Source of the DNA: Haliea sp.
Lineage (GTDB): Bacteria > Pseudomonadota > Gammaproteobacteria > Pseudomonadales > Halieaceae
NCBI GenBank assembly: GCA_016704305.1
Contig: JADJAL010000060.1
Location: forward strand, 24,727 to 88,726
Length of the DNA stretch: 64,000 nucleotides
Direction: 5' to 3'
The notes below the pieces were generated by a model, which saw only the letters and a program-made list of their open reading frames with translations, searched no databases and was not told the origin of the DNA. A program made the translations under genes and the position numbers. This document shows positions 49,416 to 58,499 of the stretch, piece by piece (positions within the stretch are counted from its first letter, which is position 1; every line of letters starts with the position of its first letter).

Positions 49416-50594
49416 TCAAGGATTGCCGCGCAGTGGGTAGATCAATGCACGCTCTGCTATTTGTTCAGGCGCGACCAGGCGACGCTCATTGTCCTGCCAC
49501 TGCAACACAAAATTGCGCCTGCCTTGCTGGCGGCCTGTTTCACTGACGTTATAGGGGCCTATCAAGGCACGGAAGTACATGGTTCTCAATTGCTCGCGCA
49601 CGGCATCGTGGTCCGTGGTGCCCGCCAGGCGAATGGCGGATTCGAGTATTTGGCCAGCGCTATAACCCATAACAGCGTAGACGCCCGGGTTGTAGCCATA
49701 GCGCTGGCTAAAACGATACGCGAAATCCTGCGCGCCAGGCTCACGCGAACTGCGCAACCATTGAACGACACCCAATACGCCCTCTGCATCTTTGCCCAAC
49801 TGATTGGCAAATTCGCGCAACCCGGGCCCTACGGTGAATCCCAACATTTTTGGATTGACACCTTCTTTTTTCAGGGCGCGCACCAGTGCCACGGAATCAT
49901 CAAAGTAGGAGACGCCAAATATCAGATCGGCATTCACTTCACCCAGGCGCTTTGCCAGCGCGGCGAAATCGCGTTGCTCGGGCGGGTAGCCTTCAATGAA
50001 TACCAACTGCAACCCGCGTTCCTCCATTTTTCTTTTGGACGCTGCGGCCAGGTCCTCGCCGAAATCGGTTTTTGCATAGATAAAAGCGACGGTTTTAACG
50101 CCAGCATCGGCAGCAAAATACAGGCCCTCCAGATAGTCGCCTGCGGGTGTGTCGGCACCAAAAATGTTGGTCAGGCCCCGGTTCCAGATTTCTTCGGCGG
50201 AGGCGCCTGTGGAAACCATGGGTATATTGAACTTCTCAGCGACGAGGCTGGCCTCCAGCGTCAGCGATGAGGAGTAGGGACCGACCAGTACATCCACGTT
50301 GTCCTGCCCGATTAATTTGGTGAAGCCTTCGACAGTGCCGGCATCCCGCGAGCGATCGTCGTAATACACGATTTCCACAGGCCGGCCCAACAGGGCGCCA
50401 CGGGCATTCACGTCCGCCGCCCACATCTGTAATCCGCGCAATTGTTCGATGCCGAATTCCTGATAGTGTCCAGTCAATGATTGAGTTGTACCTATCCTTA
50501 TGGGCTCAGGTGATGGCGGGGCGTCAGCCGAATGCACGGCACTGGACGCGGCCAACGCGAAAACGAAACAGATCTGGAGTAGATGGCGAATCAC
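49416..50594 (-). CDS. Periplasmic binding protein of the branched-chain amino acid (Peripla_BP_6) type
   Basis: Signal peptide VIRHLLQICFVFALAASSAVHSA, then a type I periplasmic binding fold: PIRIGTTQSLTGHYQEFGIEQLRGLQMWAADVN, VLVGPYSSSLTLEASLVAEKFNIPMVSTGAS, VKTVAFIYAKTDFGEDLAAA. No permease or ATPase gene is near, so it may serve a remote transporter or a signalling protein. GTG 50594 has GGGGA five bases upstream; GTG 50606 is an alternative. Third gene of the hydrolase-mlaA unit. Confidence 0.87.
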   Translation of the reverse strand: MIRHLLQICFVFALAASSAVHSADAPPSPEPIRIGTTQSLTGHYQEFGIEQLRGLQMWAADVNARGALLGRPVEIVYYDDRSRDAGTVEGFTKLIGQDNVDVLVGPYSSSLTLEASLVAEKFNIPMVSTGASAEEIWNRGLTNIFGADTPAGDYLEGLYFAADAGVKTVAFIYAKTDFGEDLAAASKRKMEERGLQLVFIEGYPPEQRDFAALAKRLGEVNADLIFGVSYFDDSVALVRALKKEGVNPKMLGFTVGPGLREFANQLGKDAEGVLGVVQWLRSSREPGAQDFAYRFSQRYGYNPGVYAVMGYSAGQILESAIRLAGTTDHDAVREQLRTMYFRALIGPYNVSETGRQQGRRNFVLQWQDNERRLVAPEQIAERALIYPLRGNP

Positions 50595-50609
50595 GTTTGT
50601 CCCCACAAT

Positions 50610-51365
50610 TTATTGGTTTACGTCCAGCTCGCGCTTGGTCGAATACAGCCAACGAACCATTTGATACTCGAAGGCGGAGCCATTCTCAAAATAGCGAAAC
50701 GACGTGTTGGCGCGCGTATCGATGGGATAGAGTATCGTTGTCGTCAGGTCGAGCGGTTCGGATAAAACATCGCTTTTCACTGTGCTCTGCACATAGGCGT
50801 CAGGTATCTTGCCCAAGCCATCGCGAACATTTGAGGGGCCCAGGAAAGGAATAACCACGTAGGGTCCCTGGCCCACGCCCCAATGACCCAGCGTTTGGCC
50901 AAAGTCTTCCATTGGGCGAGGAATCTCCATCTCGCTGGCGACATCCACGAGTCCAAACAAACCTACCGTGGAATTGACGATGACGCGGCCGGTGCTCTGC
51001 AGGAATTTCTCGGGGCGAAGTTGCAGCGCCGAGTTCAGTGCCGTGAGCATATCCTCAAAATTGTTGAAGAAATTACTGACGCCCGTGCGTCCAACGCTGG
51101 GTACCGCCGCCTCGTAACCGCGTACGACCGGCAGGAATACGGCCTGATCGAAATGGTAATTGAAAACGTAGATACGCTTGTTGAGTCCTTGCCATGGATC
51201 ATAGACCGCCGTCAGGTCGGCGTGATCGGGCGGCAGCAGTCGTTTAGGGGTAAACACCGGCTCGGGATAATTCTCCGCTTGAGGCTGTGGTTGCGGGCCA
51301 CTGCTGCAGGCAGCTAGCGAAAGCGCCAGCACGAGTGTCGCGACATGAGGAAGGATCGATTTCAT
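50610..51365 (-). CDS. mlaA: MlaA/VacJ-family outer-membrane lipoprotein
   Basis: Removes misplaced phospholipid from the outer leaflet of the outer membrane and passes it to MlaC. 251 residues with lipobox LSLAAC (Cys 20), YDPWQGLNKRIYVFNYHFDQ, SNFFNNFEDMLTALNSALQ, and FGQTLGHWGVGQGPYVVIPFLGPSNVRDG, all signature regions. Its ATG overlaps the stop of the upstream hydrolase (ATGA). None of mlaBCDEF is nearby. Confidence 0.94.
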   Translation of the reverse strand: MKSILPHVATLVLALSLAACSSGPQPQPQAENYPEPVFTPKRLLPPDHADLTAVYDPWQGLNKRIYVFNYHFDQAVFLPVVRGYEAAVPSVGRTGVSNFFNNFEDMLTALNSALQLRPEKFLQSTGRVIVNSTVGLFGLVDVASEMEIPRPMEDFGQTLGHWGVGQGPYVVIPFLGPSNVRDGLGKIPDAYVQSTVKSDVLSEPLDLTTTILYPIDTRANTSFRYFENGSAFEYQMVRWLYSTKRELDVNQ

Positions 51366-52731
51366 CGCTGGACCCCTCCGTCCGTAAATGTGGCGACCAT
51401 GAGGGCGACATTGTCGCGGTAATTCATGTTCCCGCAGTGACCACCATGGGGGAAGATCGTGGCCCTGTCGCCAAATACATCAATGAAGAAGTCGATTTCT
51501 CCCGGTTCAAGAATCACGTCATCCGCGTTGTGCATCACGGTGATTTTGTGCTGTTGCGCAGGTAATCCTCGATGCTGCGCAGGCTGATAGCTGCAATGAA
51601 CTGATCACGCATTTCCTCGGGATAGTCTCCACTGTAATAGGGGTAGAAAAACTCGTGGTAGTAATCGGTAAATCCCAGGCGCAAAGACATTTCGTTGTAG
51701 AGCGTAAGATCGCTGTAGCGATCCAACGGCAGACCTTTCGGCTTTATATAGCCGTAGTCAGCCATGACGTCTGAGGTGAACACCAGGGAAGAGGAGGAAA
51801 TACGAAACGACGTGCCAATCAATGCGGCGAGTTCCTCATCTTTTAGATCCAGGGCTCGATAGGCCCGGTAGAGAAAATCGTCGCCGGCAGCAACAGTGGA
51901 TTCCTGGTAGGTCGTGGTATAGGCGTGAATCAAGCGGTCAACGAAGCGATCAAAATTGTCGACCCCGCCAGGGATGTTGTCGACCATGCGGTCCAGCAGT
52001 GATATGGAGTTGTACAACGACACCGGCGGGTTGATCAGCAGCACGCGTTCAAAATTGAACGTTTGTCGCTCTTCGTCCAGCTTCGATACGAAGGCGGCGT
52101 TGAAGCCGCCCAGGCTGTACCCAGTGACATTGAACGAGGTGACCTCGATATCCGTCTTCAATTCGGCCCAGATCATCTCAAATACGCGGTAGATATCTTC
52201 AGCATCCTTTTCCGCATGTCCCACCACCCCGGTTTGCGAGGCGGCAATGACAAAATTATTGAAGGTGGGTGAGGATATGGAAACCACGTGGAAACCGGCC
52301 TGGTAAAATGCCCTGGCCATATTGACGTTTTTACTGCCATTGTGGGAGGCGCCTGTGCCGGCAATCAGGAAGATCAGTGGCGCCTTGCGATCCTGAAGTG
52401 CAACGGAGTAGAGCAGTTTGCTGCCGTAAAAAAACACATCTGGTGTAACCCGCTCCGGAAATATTGTAATGCTGCGCTGCCTGAATGGTATGTTCTGCGG
52501 CAGTTGGGCTGCATAATTTTCCGGCGTGCCCACAACGGTGGCAGCGAAGCGATCAGTGATGGGGTAGCCATAGTCTTCTTTGCTGATGACGGTCGCGAAA
52601 GTTAAAGAGGCGAAAAGGAGCGCGTAGAAGCCAGCAAATAGTTGCTGAGTCGTTTTTGGTATGGTCACATGGGTTTCCGGGGCGATCACTGGGCGTGCGC
52701 AGATAGTGTCATGGAACGATGTAGCTGTCAC
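51362..52731 (-). CDS. Alpha/beta hydrolase, frame broken near its end
   Basis: Nucleophile elbow GYSLGGFNAAF near residue 200 and LIFLIAGTGASHNGSKN upstream of it. The frame stops at 51535, but one base missing from the T4 run at 51544-51547 restores ITVMHNADDVILEPGEIDFF and then IFPHGGHCGNMNYRDN, which supply the catalytic Asp and His, ending at TGA 51362-51364. That stop overlaps the mlaA ATG, strong support for the reconstruction (about 455 residues). ATG 52731 begins the longest frame; GTG 52668 would place a signal segment (QQLFAGFYALLFASLTFATV) at the N-terminus. Probably an envelope serine hydrolase; substrate unknown. Confidence 0.82.
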
Positions 52732-52856
52732 TATGCCCCGGGAAAAAGCATTGGGGTGGCCGCGGTCATTTGGAATTGAGCTGCGGACAAGCCTTATTTT
52801 GCAGCGTCAGCACTGCGCTGATCGCAAGCTGTGATCGCCATCTCGCTGATAGTGTG

Positions 52857-52862
52857 TATAAT
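52857..52862 (+). promoter_or_regulatory. -10 box for the 66-residue protein gene
   Basis: Perfect TATAAT 33 bases before the ATG at 52895. No clear -35 hexamer. Confidence 0.5.
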
Positions 52863-52894
52863 AGTCGTCCCCCATTTACAAAGGTCGATATAAC

Positions 52895-53095
52895 ATGGCA
52901 CGCAAACCCACAAGAGCGCCAGCCAAGAGAAAGCAACCGGCGGCAGTGGAAACTTCACAGTCAATCGAAGAGCAAACCCGTCTGTTCCTCAAGTCCGGCA
53001 ACAAAATTGAAGTCATCCAGTCAGGAATCAGCGGTCAGCCTTCGATGGCTGTTAATAAACATATCAAATTGGGAAATAAATCAGCGGCTTCGTGA
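52895..53095 (+). CDS. Small basic protein of unknown function
   Basis: 66 residues, Lys/Arg-rich N-terminus (MARKPTRAPAKRKQPAA), an acidic helix (SQSIEEQTRLFLKSG) and the motif NKIEVIQSGISGQP. Similar short proteins with an I-x-x-G-x-SG ending occur in marine gammaproteobacteria, from memory, but I know no function. It has its own -10 box and a downstream terminator and no overlapping gene, which supports it being real. Confidence 0.7.
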   Translation: MARKPTRAPAKRKQPAAVETSQSIEEQTRLFLKSGNKIEVIQSGISGQPSMAVNKHIKLGNKSAAS

Positions 53096-53103
53096 CACCT
53101 GAT

Positions 53104-53123
53104 CGTTGTCTTACAACGTTTTT
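53104..53123 (+). terminator. Terminator after the small basic protein gene
   Basis: CGTTGT and ACAACG pair around a three-base loop, followed by five T. Short but well placed. Confidence 0.65.
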
Positions 53124-53221
53124 ATCCCAACACGGCGTGGTTTGTTTGCAAAGCAAAAGAGCAATGGCGAGACCAGTAGCGGTGTATGCGCCCTGGAAAA
53201 GCCATTATTTGCGCTGCTGCA

Positions 53222-53249
53222 TTGACATACCACTTTTTGACGATATACT
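53222..53249 (+). promoter_or_regulatory. Promoter of the cold shock gene
   Basis: TTGACA (53222-53227) and TATACT (53244-53249) with a 16-base spacer. Transcription would start near 53256, giving a leader of about 145 bases before the ATG, as is typical of cspA-type genes whose leader senses temperature. Confidence 0.75.
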
Positions 53250-53402
53250 GCAGTTCGCTTGTAAGCAATTGATCTTATGCATACCATCTCGAAGTCTCTC
53301 AGTCAGTACCTCGCCCTGTTTTTCATAAGTAATAACTCGCACTTCAAGCACAACTGCCTTCACGCAAGGCGTCTAATACAATTGAACAAATAGGAAGTAT
53401 GT

Positions 53403-53603
53403 ATGGCTACTGGAACTGTTAAGTGGTTTAACGAAACTAAAGGCTTTGGTTTTATCGCTCAGGAGTCTGGTCCTGACGTGTTTGCGCACTTCAGCGCGAT
53501 CTCAGGTTCAGGTTTCAAGACACTGGCTGAAGGCCAGAAAGTCGAGTTCACTGTCACGCAAGGCCAAAAAGGCCCACAGGCAGAGAACATCGTACCGGTT
53601 TAA
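53403..53603 (+). CDS. CspA-family cold shock protein
   Basis: 66-residue OB-fold RNA/DNA-binding protein. RNP1 KGFGFIAQE and RNP2 DVFAHFSAI are both present, start [17 protein letters not shown], end [11 protein letters not shown]. Aromatic nucleic acid-binding residues (Trp, Phe) are conserved. Long leader with its own promoter and an intrinsic terminator after it. Whether it is cold-induced cannot be read from the sequence. Confidence 0.95.
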   Translation: MATGTVKWFNETKGFGFIAQESGPDVFAHFSAISGSGFKTLAEGQKVEFTVTQGQKGPQAENIVPV

Positions 53604-53620
53604 TCCCCGGCTCGAAGGAA

Positions 53621-53651
53621 AGCCCGCCCTGTTGTCAGCGCGGGCTTTTTT
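53621..53651 (+). terminator. Cold shock gene terminator
   Basis: AGCCCGC and GCGGGCT pair around a 12-base loop, followed by six T. The following 200 bases to the next gene hold nothing I recognise. Confidence 0.88.
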
Positions 53652-53847
53652 AATGTCCGGAATTTGTGCTTGCTCTTGGATTTGCACGGATTGTGCGTTA
53701 CGACCGCTGGGGCTTTGGCAGCCAGGGCTTTCAATACACTGTGACAGCGCGTATTCCATGCGATATCCCTGCCGCGCTAGTTGACCCGGGGCGCAACCGG
53801 TTCTAAGGTCAGCGGGACCCGATTCCACGCACGGTAGCGACCCCTTT

Positions 53848-54867
53848 ATGACAACAATTCCACTGGCTCAAATCCACGGCATCAACGACCTGCGCCTCGA
53901 CAGCATTCCGCCACCACAGTGCGGCCCTGATGATGTCGTGGTACAAGTTCGGGAGTGCGGTATCTGTGGTTCAGATTTGGGTTACCTCGCGATGGGTGGA
54001 TTGATGGGGCCGGGCAGGCCCATGCCGCTCGGGCATGAGTTATGGGGCGTGGTCAGCAGCGCAGGTGGCAATGTGACGCATGTGGCAGCCGGTGACCGGG
54101 TGGTGGTCCAGCCCATGAGCAATGGCAATAACATTGGTAACGGCGGCACCGAGGGTGGCTTCTCCCCGTACCTGCTGGTGCGCAACGCCGCGCTGCGTTC
54201 GGACAGCCTGTTCAGGATGCCGCCGGAACTGCCGGAGGCATTTGGCGCGCTGGTGGAACCCCTGTCTGTCGCGCAGCACGGTGCCAATCGGGTAGCGGCT
54301 GCGGCGGAGGATCGGGCAGTTGTTTTCGGCGCGGGCCCGATAGGCCTGTCCATCGTGCAGGTCCTGAAGTACCGCGGCCTGCAGAATATTGTCGTGGTGG
54401 ACCTGTCCGAGCGGCGCCTGGCTGCGGCGCATGCAATGGGCGTAATCCCGTTGCGCGCCGACGATCCTCAACTGACGACGCAGCTTCTCGAACACCACGG
54501 TACTTCCAACTTTTTCGGTATGCCGATGCCCGGCAGTACCGTATTTTTCGAAGCGACCGGCGTGCGGGCGGTATTTGAAAAAATTGTCGCCGTGGCTGGC
54601 CCTGGCAGTCGTATCTGCCTCACGGGTGTGCACAAGGAAGCGGCGACCGTCGACCTCGTGATGCTGCTGGCCAAGGAGGTTTCGATCATTCCGGCCATGG
54701 GTTACGACAGGGAGTTTGAGGAGGTCATTGCGATGTTGCAATCAGGCCAGATTGATCCGACGGTCATGGTGACGCATCACTTTCCTCTGTCGCAGATCCA
54801 GGCCGCGTTTGCGCTGGCCCGTGATCCACAAAATGCGATAAAGGTGATGATCGACTGCCAGGCCTGA
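53848..54867 (+). CDS. Zinc-type MDR alcohol dehydrogenase without structural zinc lobe
   Basis: Medium-chain dehydrogenase, 339 residues. Catalytic zinc ligands in CGICGSDLGY (Cys) and LGHELWG (His-Glu), NAD motif VVFGAGPIGLSIVQVLK near 155. The lobe that normally carries four structural Cys is replaced by a Gly/Asn-rich loop (NGNNIGNGGTEGGFS near 95-110). Resembles butanediol or threonine dehydrogenase groups; the substrate is unclear. The next genes, an SDR and a DUF3604 protein, run in the same direction and may form an operon. Confidence 0.85.
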   Translation: MTTIPLAQIHGINDLRLDSIPPPQCGPDDVVVQVRECGICGSDLGYLAMGGLMGPGRPMPLGHELWGVVSSAGGNVTHVAAGDRVVVQPMSNGNNIGNGGTEGGFSPYLLVRNAALRSDSLFRMPPELPEAFGALVEPLSVAQHGANRVAAAAEDRAVVFGAGPIGLSIVQVLKYRGLQNIVVVDLSERRLAAAHAMGVIPLRADDPQLTTQLLEHHGTSNFFGMPMPGSTVFFEATGVRAVFEKIVAVAGPGSRICLTGVHKEAATVDLVMLLAKEVSIIPAMGYDREFEEVIAMLQSGQIDPTVMVTHHFPLSQIQAAFALARDPQNAIKVMIDCQA

Positions 54868-54907
54868 GTCGGCAGAGTTCAACCCGGGAATTAACACAGG
54901 AGTAGAT

Positions 54908-55734
54908 ATGCAGGACTTGGCGGGTAAAGTCGCGGTAATCACTGGCGCGGGCTCAGGTATCGGTGAGGGCATTGCGCGCGCAGCGGCCAGCGCCGGCATG
55001 CATGTGGTCGTTGCCGATATCGATATGCAAAAGGCAGAGGCCGTTGCGGCGGATATCGGCGAACACGCGATGGCGTGCAAGGTGGATGTGTCCAGCCTGG
55101 CGTCGGTGGAGAGCCTGCGCGAGGCAGCGCTGCAACGCTTTGGCGCGGTGCACTTACTGTGCAACAACGCCGGCGTCTGGATCGGCGCGCTGATGCACGA
55201 CGCGGACATCAAGGACTGGCAGTACCTGATAAACGTCAATCTCTACGGTGTCATTCACGGTGTCAAAGCGTTCCTGCCGCTGCTGGTAAAGCAGGGGGAA
55301 GGGGACATATCGTGAATACCGCCTCCATGGGCGGCTTGATATCAGGGCCGCCGGAAGGGCTTTATACCACGACGAAGTTCGCCGTCGTGGGCCTCTCAGA
55401 GGCGCTGCTGCTGGAAGTGGCGGACAAGGGAGTGGGCGTGTCTGTATTGTGCCCGGGTTTGGTGAATACCAACCTCATCACGCAATCGTTCGCAGTGCGC
55501 CCGGAGGATCTCAATCCCGGCATCGATCACCGGCAACCCGCGCCTGATGTGGCCAGCGGCATCTCCCCGCTGGCGGTGGGCGCGCAGGTGCTGGATGCGG
55601 TGCGAGAAGGCAGCTTCTACATCATCACGCACGACGACTACCGCGATATCATCGCCGGGCGCCACGACGGCATACTCGCCGCGCTGGATGCCCACGCCCG
55701 ACGCTACGGTTCGACGTCCGGCAAAGTGGTGTGA
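54908..55734 (+). CDS. Short-chain dehydrogenase, frame broken once
   Basis: Classical SDR of about 275 residues. First frame (54908-55315) has VAVITGAGSGIGEGIARAA and LLCNNAGVWIG; the second (ending 55734) begins GHIVNTASMGGLISGPPEG and carries the catalytic YTTTKFAVVGLSEAL. The break is a single-base loss near 55292-55308 in a G/A-rich run. AGGAG precedes ATG 54908. The C-terminal REGSFYIITHDDYRDII is common in SDRs from lipid or steroid catabolism regions. GTG of the next gene overlaps the stop. Confidence 0.85.
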
Positions 55735-57704
55735 CGGCAGCGCGTAGAAATCGCAGTAGCGATTTGCTGCGCGCGCTCCTCGGGTTTTGCTGGGCTGCAG
55801 TTTCGTTCACAACACACGCTGCGGTGGACTACAGCGAACAGCGCCAACCCTGTAATTCCCATGAACCGCTGATGCAGCCTTTCTTCGGCGATCTGCATGT
55901 GCACACGCGCTACTCCCTGGATGCCAGCACGCAGGATACGCGTACCACGCCTGCACAGGCATACCAGTTTGCGCGCGGTGCAAGTCTCGATATCCAGCCA
56001 TGGAACAGCGACGGTAGCAGCCAGCGTTCCATGCAACTGGAGAGGCCGCTGGATTTTGCGATGGTATCGGACCACGCCGAGTTATTCGGTGAGGTGCATA
56101 TGTGCAACACGCCCGGCGTAGAGGGTTACCACGCATGGGAATGCGCGGTGTACCGCAACTGGTCGTGGGGCGCGTACTACCTGTTCAACGCCATGTCCTC
56201 CATGCTGGCAACGCATCTGGGCCTGTGCGGCGAGGATGACGTGTTGTGCAAACAGGCAGCCGCGTCGCCGTGGACCGAAATGCAACACGCCGCTGAGCAG
56301 CACTACGACCGCAGTGCCGATTGTGCCTTTACCACGTTTGTCGGCTACGAGTGGACCGCGATGGAGGCGAGATTAGGGGGGAACCTGCACCGCAACGTGG
56401 TGTTTCGCAATGCCGAGGTGCCGCCGCTGCCGATCACCTTTATCGATGAACCTGCCGCGGAGCAGCTGTGGCGCGCGCTGGACGAGCAGTGCAACGAACG
56501 CAAGGGCAGCTGTGATTCTCTGTCTATCCCGCACAACGCGAACATCAGCGCAGGCTTTATGTTCAACGGTCTGCGCGACGATGGCAGCGCGATGACAGCA
56601 GGCTACGCGCAGTTGCGGCAGCGCTTTGAACCGCTGCTGGAAATCATGCAGAAGGGCGGCGCTTCAGAATGTTACTTCGCGGAGGGCATCACCAACGATG
56701 AACTGTGCGACTTCGAGCGACAACCCATCGACAACCTCGCCGGATTCGACAATCCGCCGGGCCCGAACACAGGCTTCGCCCGTAAAGCGCTGGCCGATGG
56801 CATGGCGCTGGAGCGCAGTGTGGGCATTAATCCGTACCGCGTCGGTTTTGTCGCCAGCACCGATACACACCTTGGCGCATCGGGTGCGGTCGGGGAGGGC
56901 GATTACGTAGGCCATGGTGACGCGGATGTGCCCGCGAAGGACCGGATTCCGGCCGGTTTGCCCGATAAAATCAAGAACAATCCCGGTGGCCTGGCTGTGC
57001 TGTGGGCCGAGGAAAACAGCCGCGATGCATTGTTTGCCGCGATGCGACGCAGGGAGGCCTATGGCACCAGTGGGCCGCGTATTGTCAGTCGCTTTTTCGG
57101 CGGATGGGATTATGCCGAATCCCTGTGTGCCGATGAGAATCGCATCGCGCACGCCTATAGCGGCGGCGTGCCCATGGGTGGAGAACTTGCCCGTGGTGGG
57201 CGCAGCAAGCCTACCTTCCTGGTGTTGGCCAATCATGACCCTGGCACGGCGATGCATCCGGGCTCACTCCTGCAGCGTGTGCAAATCATCAAGGGCTGGC
57301 TGACCACGGACGGAGAATATCGCGAGCAGGTGATCGACGTCGCAGGCGATGCCGACAACGGTGCGTCGGTCGATACCCGCACCTGCGCGGTCAGCGGCGA
57401 CGGCTTCAGGGAGTTGTGCGCGGTGTGGACCGATCAGGACTTTCGCCCCGAGGAGCAGGCCTATTACTACTCTCGCGTCGTGGAAAACCCCAGCTGTCGT
57501 TGGAGCCAGCGCATTTGCGTGGACAAGGGAGTGGACTGCAAAAGGCCGGAGACTGTGGGCGAGGGCCTGGAGGAGTGTTGTGCGCCCGAGCACCAACCGG
57601 TTATCCAGGAGCGCGCCTGGACATCTCCTATCTGGTATATCCCGGCGAATGATGCGCCGCAAGGGATGACGGCACGAACTTCGCCAGCATCGTTGCAACA
57701 GTAG
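55731..57704 (+). CDS. DUF3604 protein (PHP-like), exported
   Basis: 657 residues with an N-terminal signal (LLRALLGFCWAAVSFTTHAA). DUF3604 features: FFGDLHVHTRYSLDAS near residue 50 (PHP-type HxH metal site), FAMVSDHAELFGEVHMC near 108, TFVGYEWTAM, IPHNANISAGFMF, GFVASTDTHLGASGAVGEGDY and the REAYGTSGPRIVSRFFGGW block near 440. Function is unknown; the PHP fold suggests a metal-dependent phosphoesterase or hydrolase. GTG start overlaps the SDR stop codon. Confidence 0.9.
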   Translation: MTAARRNRSSDLLRALLGFCWAAVSFTTHAAVDYSEQRQPCNSHEPLMQPFFGDLHVHTRYSLDASTQDTRTTPAQAYQFARGASLDIQPWNSDGSSQRSMQLERPLDFAMVSDHAELFGEVHMCNTPGVEGYHAWECAVYRNWSWGAYYLFNAMSSMLATHLGLCGEDDVLCKQAAASPWTEMQHAAEQHYDRSADCAFTTFVGYEWTAMEARLGGNLHRNVVFRNAEVPPLPITFIDEPAAEQLWRALDEQCNERKGSCDSLSIPHNANISAGFMFNGLRDDGSAMTAGYAQLRQRFEPLLEIMQKGGASECYFAEGITNDELCDFERQPIDNLAGFDNPPGPNTGFARKALADGMALERSVGINPYRVGFVASTDTHLGASGAVGEGDYVGHGDADVPAKDRIPAGLPDKIKNNPGGLAVLWAEENSRDALFAAMRRREAYGTSGPRIVSRFFGGWDYAESLCADENRIAHAYSGGVPMGGELARGGRSKPTFLVLANHDPGTAMHPGSLLQRVQIIKGWLTTDGEYREQVIDVAGDADNGASVDTRTCAVSGDGFRELCAVWTDQDFRPEEQAYYYSRVVENPSCRWSQRICVDKGVDCKRPETVGEGLEECCAPEHQPVIQERAWTSPIWYIPANDAPQGMTARTSPASLQQ

Positions 57705-57710
57705 TCACTG

Positions 57711-58352
57711 CTAAGGCGATGCTATGCCCAGTGCGGTTCTGGCGAAAGCCAGTGCCGCTGCAGCGTCCACGCGCGAACTGTAGTCCTCGAGAAACAGCTT
57801 GCCGACAACCCAGCCGCCGCTATCGACAACGATGATGCCTGGATGCGGAATACCATACTGGAAATCGCCCGGTGCGTAATCTGTATTGAGGATGCCCAAT
57901 GTCTTGAAGGTCAGCGCAGTGCTGTCGGACAGCACGGGAATGGTAATTTTGAATTTGTCGATAAACGCCTGCTGTACGGCAGGCTCGTCATAGGTGATCG
58001 CCACCATGCCGATGCCCGCTGCTTCAAAGCCTGCTTTGTTTTCCTGTAGCTGCATCATCTGGCGCATGCAATAGGGACACCAGTCGATGGAGCGGCTGGC
58101 GATGAACACCGTACCCCTGGGGCCGGCGAATTCATCGAGCAGCGTGATAGGGCGACCCTTGTAACTCGCCTGAAGTCCCGGAAAACGCGAGCCCAGCGCA
58201 GGTCCCGGATCGAAGCGGTCATCGTCACTGGCTACGAACATATCCCGTGTGAGCGCTGCGAACGCCACATCCTTGAGCGATTCGCGAAACAGGTAACCGA
58301 AGCCGACAGCGAGAACCAGTAGCGGAATAATGATTTTCAGGACTACTTTCAC
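57711..58352 (-). CDS. Membrane-anchored redoxin (AhpC/TSA-like)
   Basis: 213 residues: an N-terminal membrane anchor (VVLKIIIPLLVLAVGFGYLF), then a thioredoxin fold with SRSIDWCPYCMRQMMQLQ near 88-105 and a cis-Pro region HPGIIVVDSGG. The CPYC pair in place of the usual peroxiredoxin PxxxTxxC site suggests thiol exchange rather than peroxide reduction. GTG start. Convergent with the DUF3604 gene, six bases apart; divergent from the SLC13 gene. Confidence 0.8.
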   Translation of the reverse strand: MKVVLKIIIPLLVLAVGFGYLFRESLKDVAFAALTRDMFVASDDDRFDPGPALGSRFPGLQASYKGRPITLLDEFAGPRGTVFIASRSIDWCPYCMRQMMQLQENKAGFEAAGIGMVAITYDEPAVQQAFIDKFKITIPVLSDSTALTFKTLGILNTDYAPGDFQYGIPHPGIIVVDSGGWVVGKLFLEDYSSRVDAAAALAFARTALGIASP

Positions 58353-58499
58353 GAGTGTTTGCCGCTATCTTCTCTATGAGCGAGTTCACATTGTCAGCAC
58401 GCAGTTTACCTCATTCCACACTGCAGCTGGCTTGCTATTGTTGGCATACCCTATGGCGCGTATTCTTCCAGCTGAAAACGGGGTTCGGGGCGAAGACAA

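Noticed and set aside
49416..50594. Complete branched-chain amino acid ABC transporter
   Set aside because: Only the binding protein is present; no permease or ATPase gene is adjacent.
51287..51565. Plus-strand frame in the gap upstream of mlaA
   Set aside because: It is antisense to the repaired C-terminus of the alpha/beta hydrolase, which carries the catalytic Asp and His.
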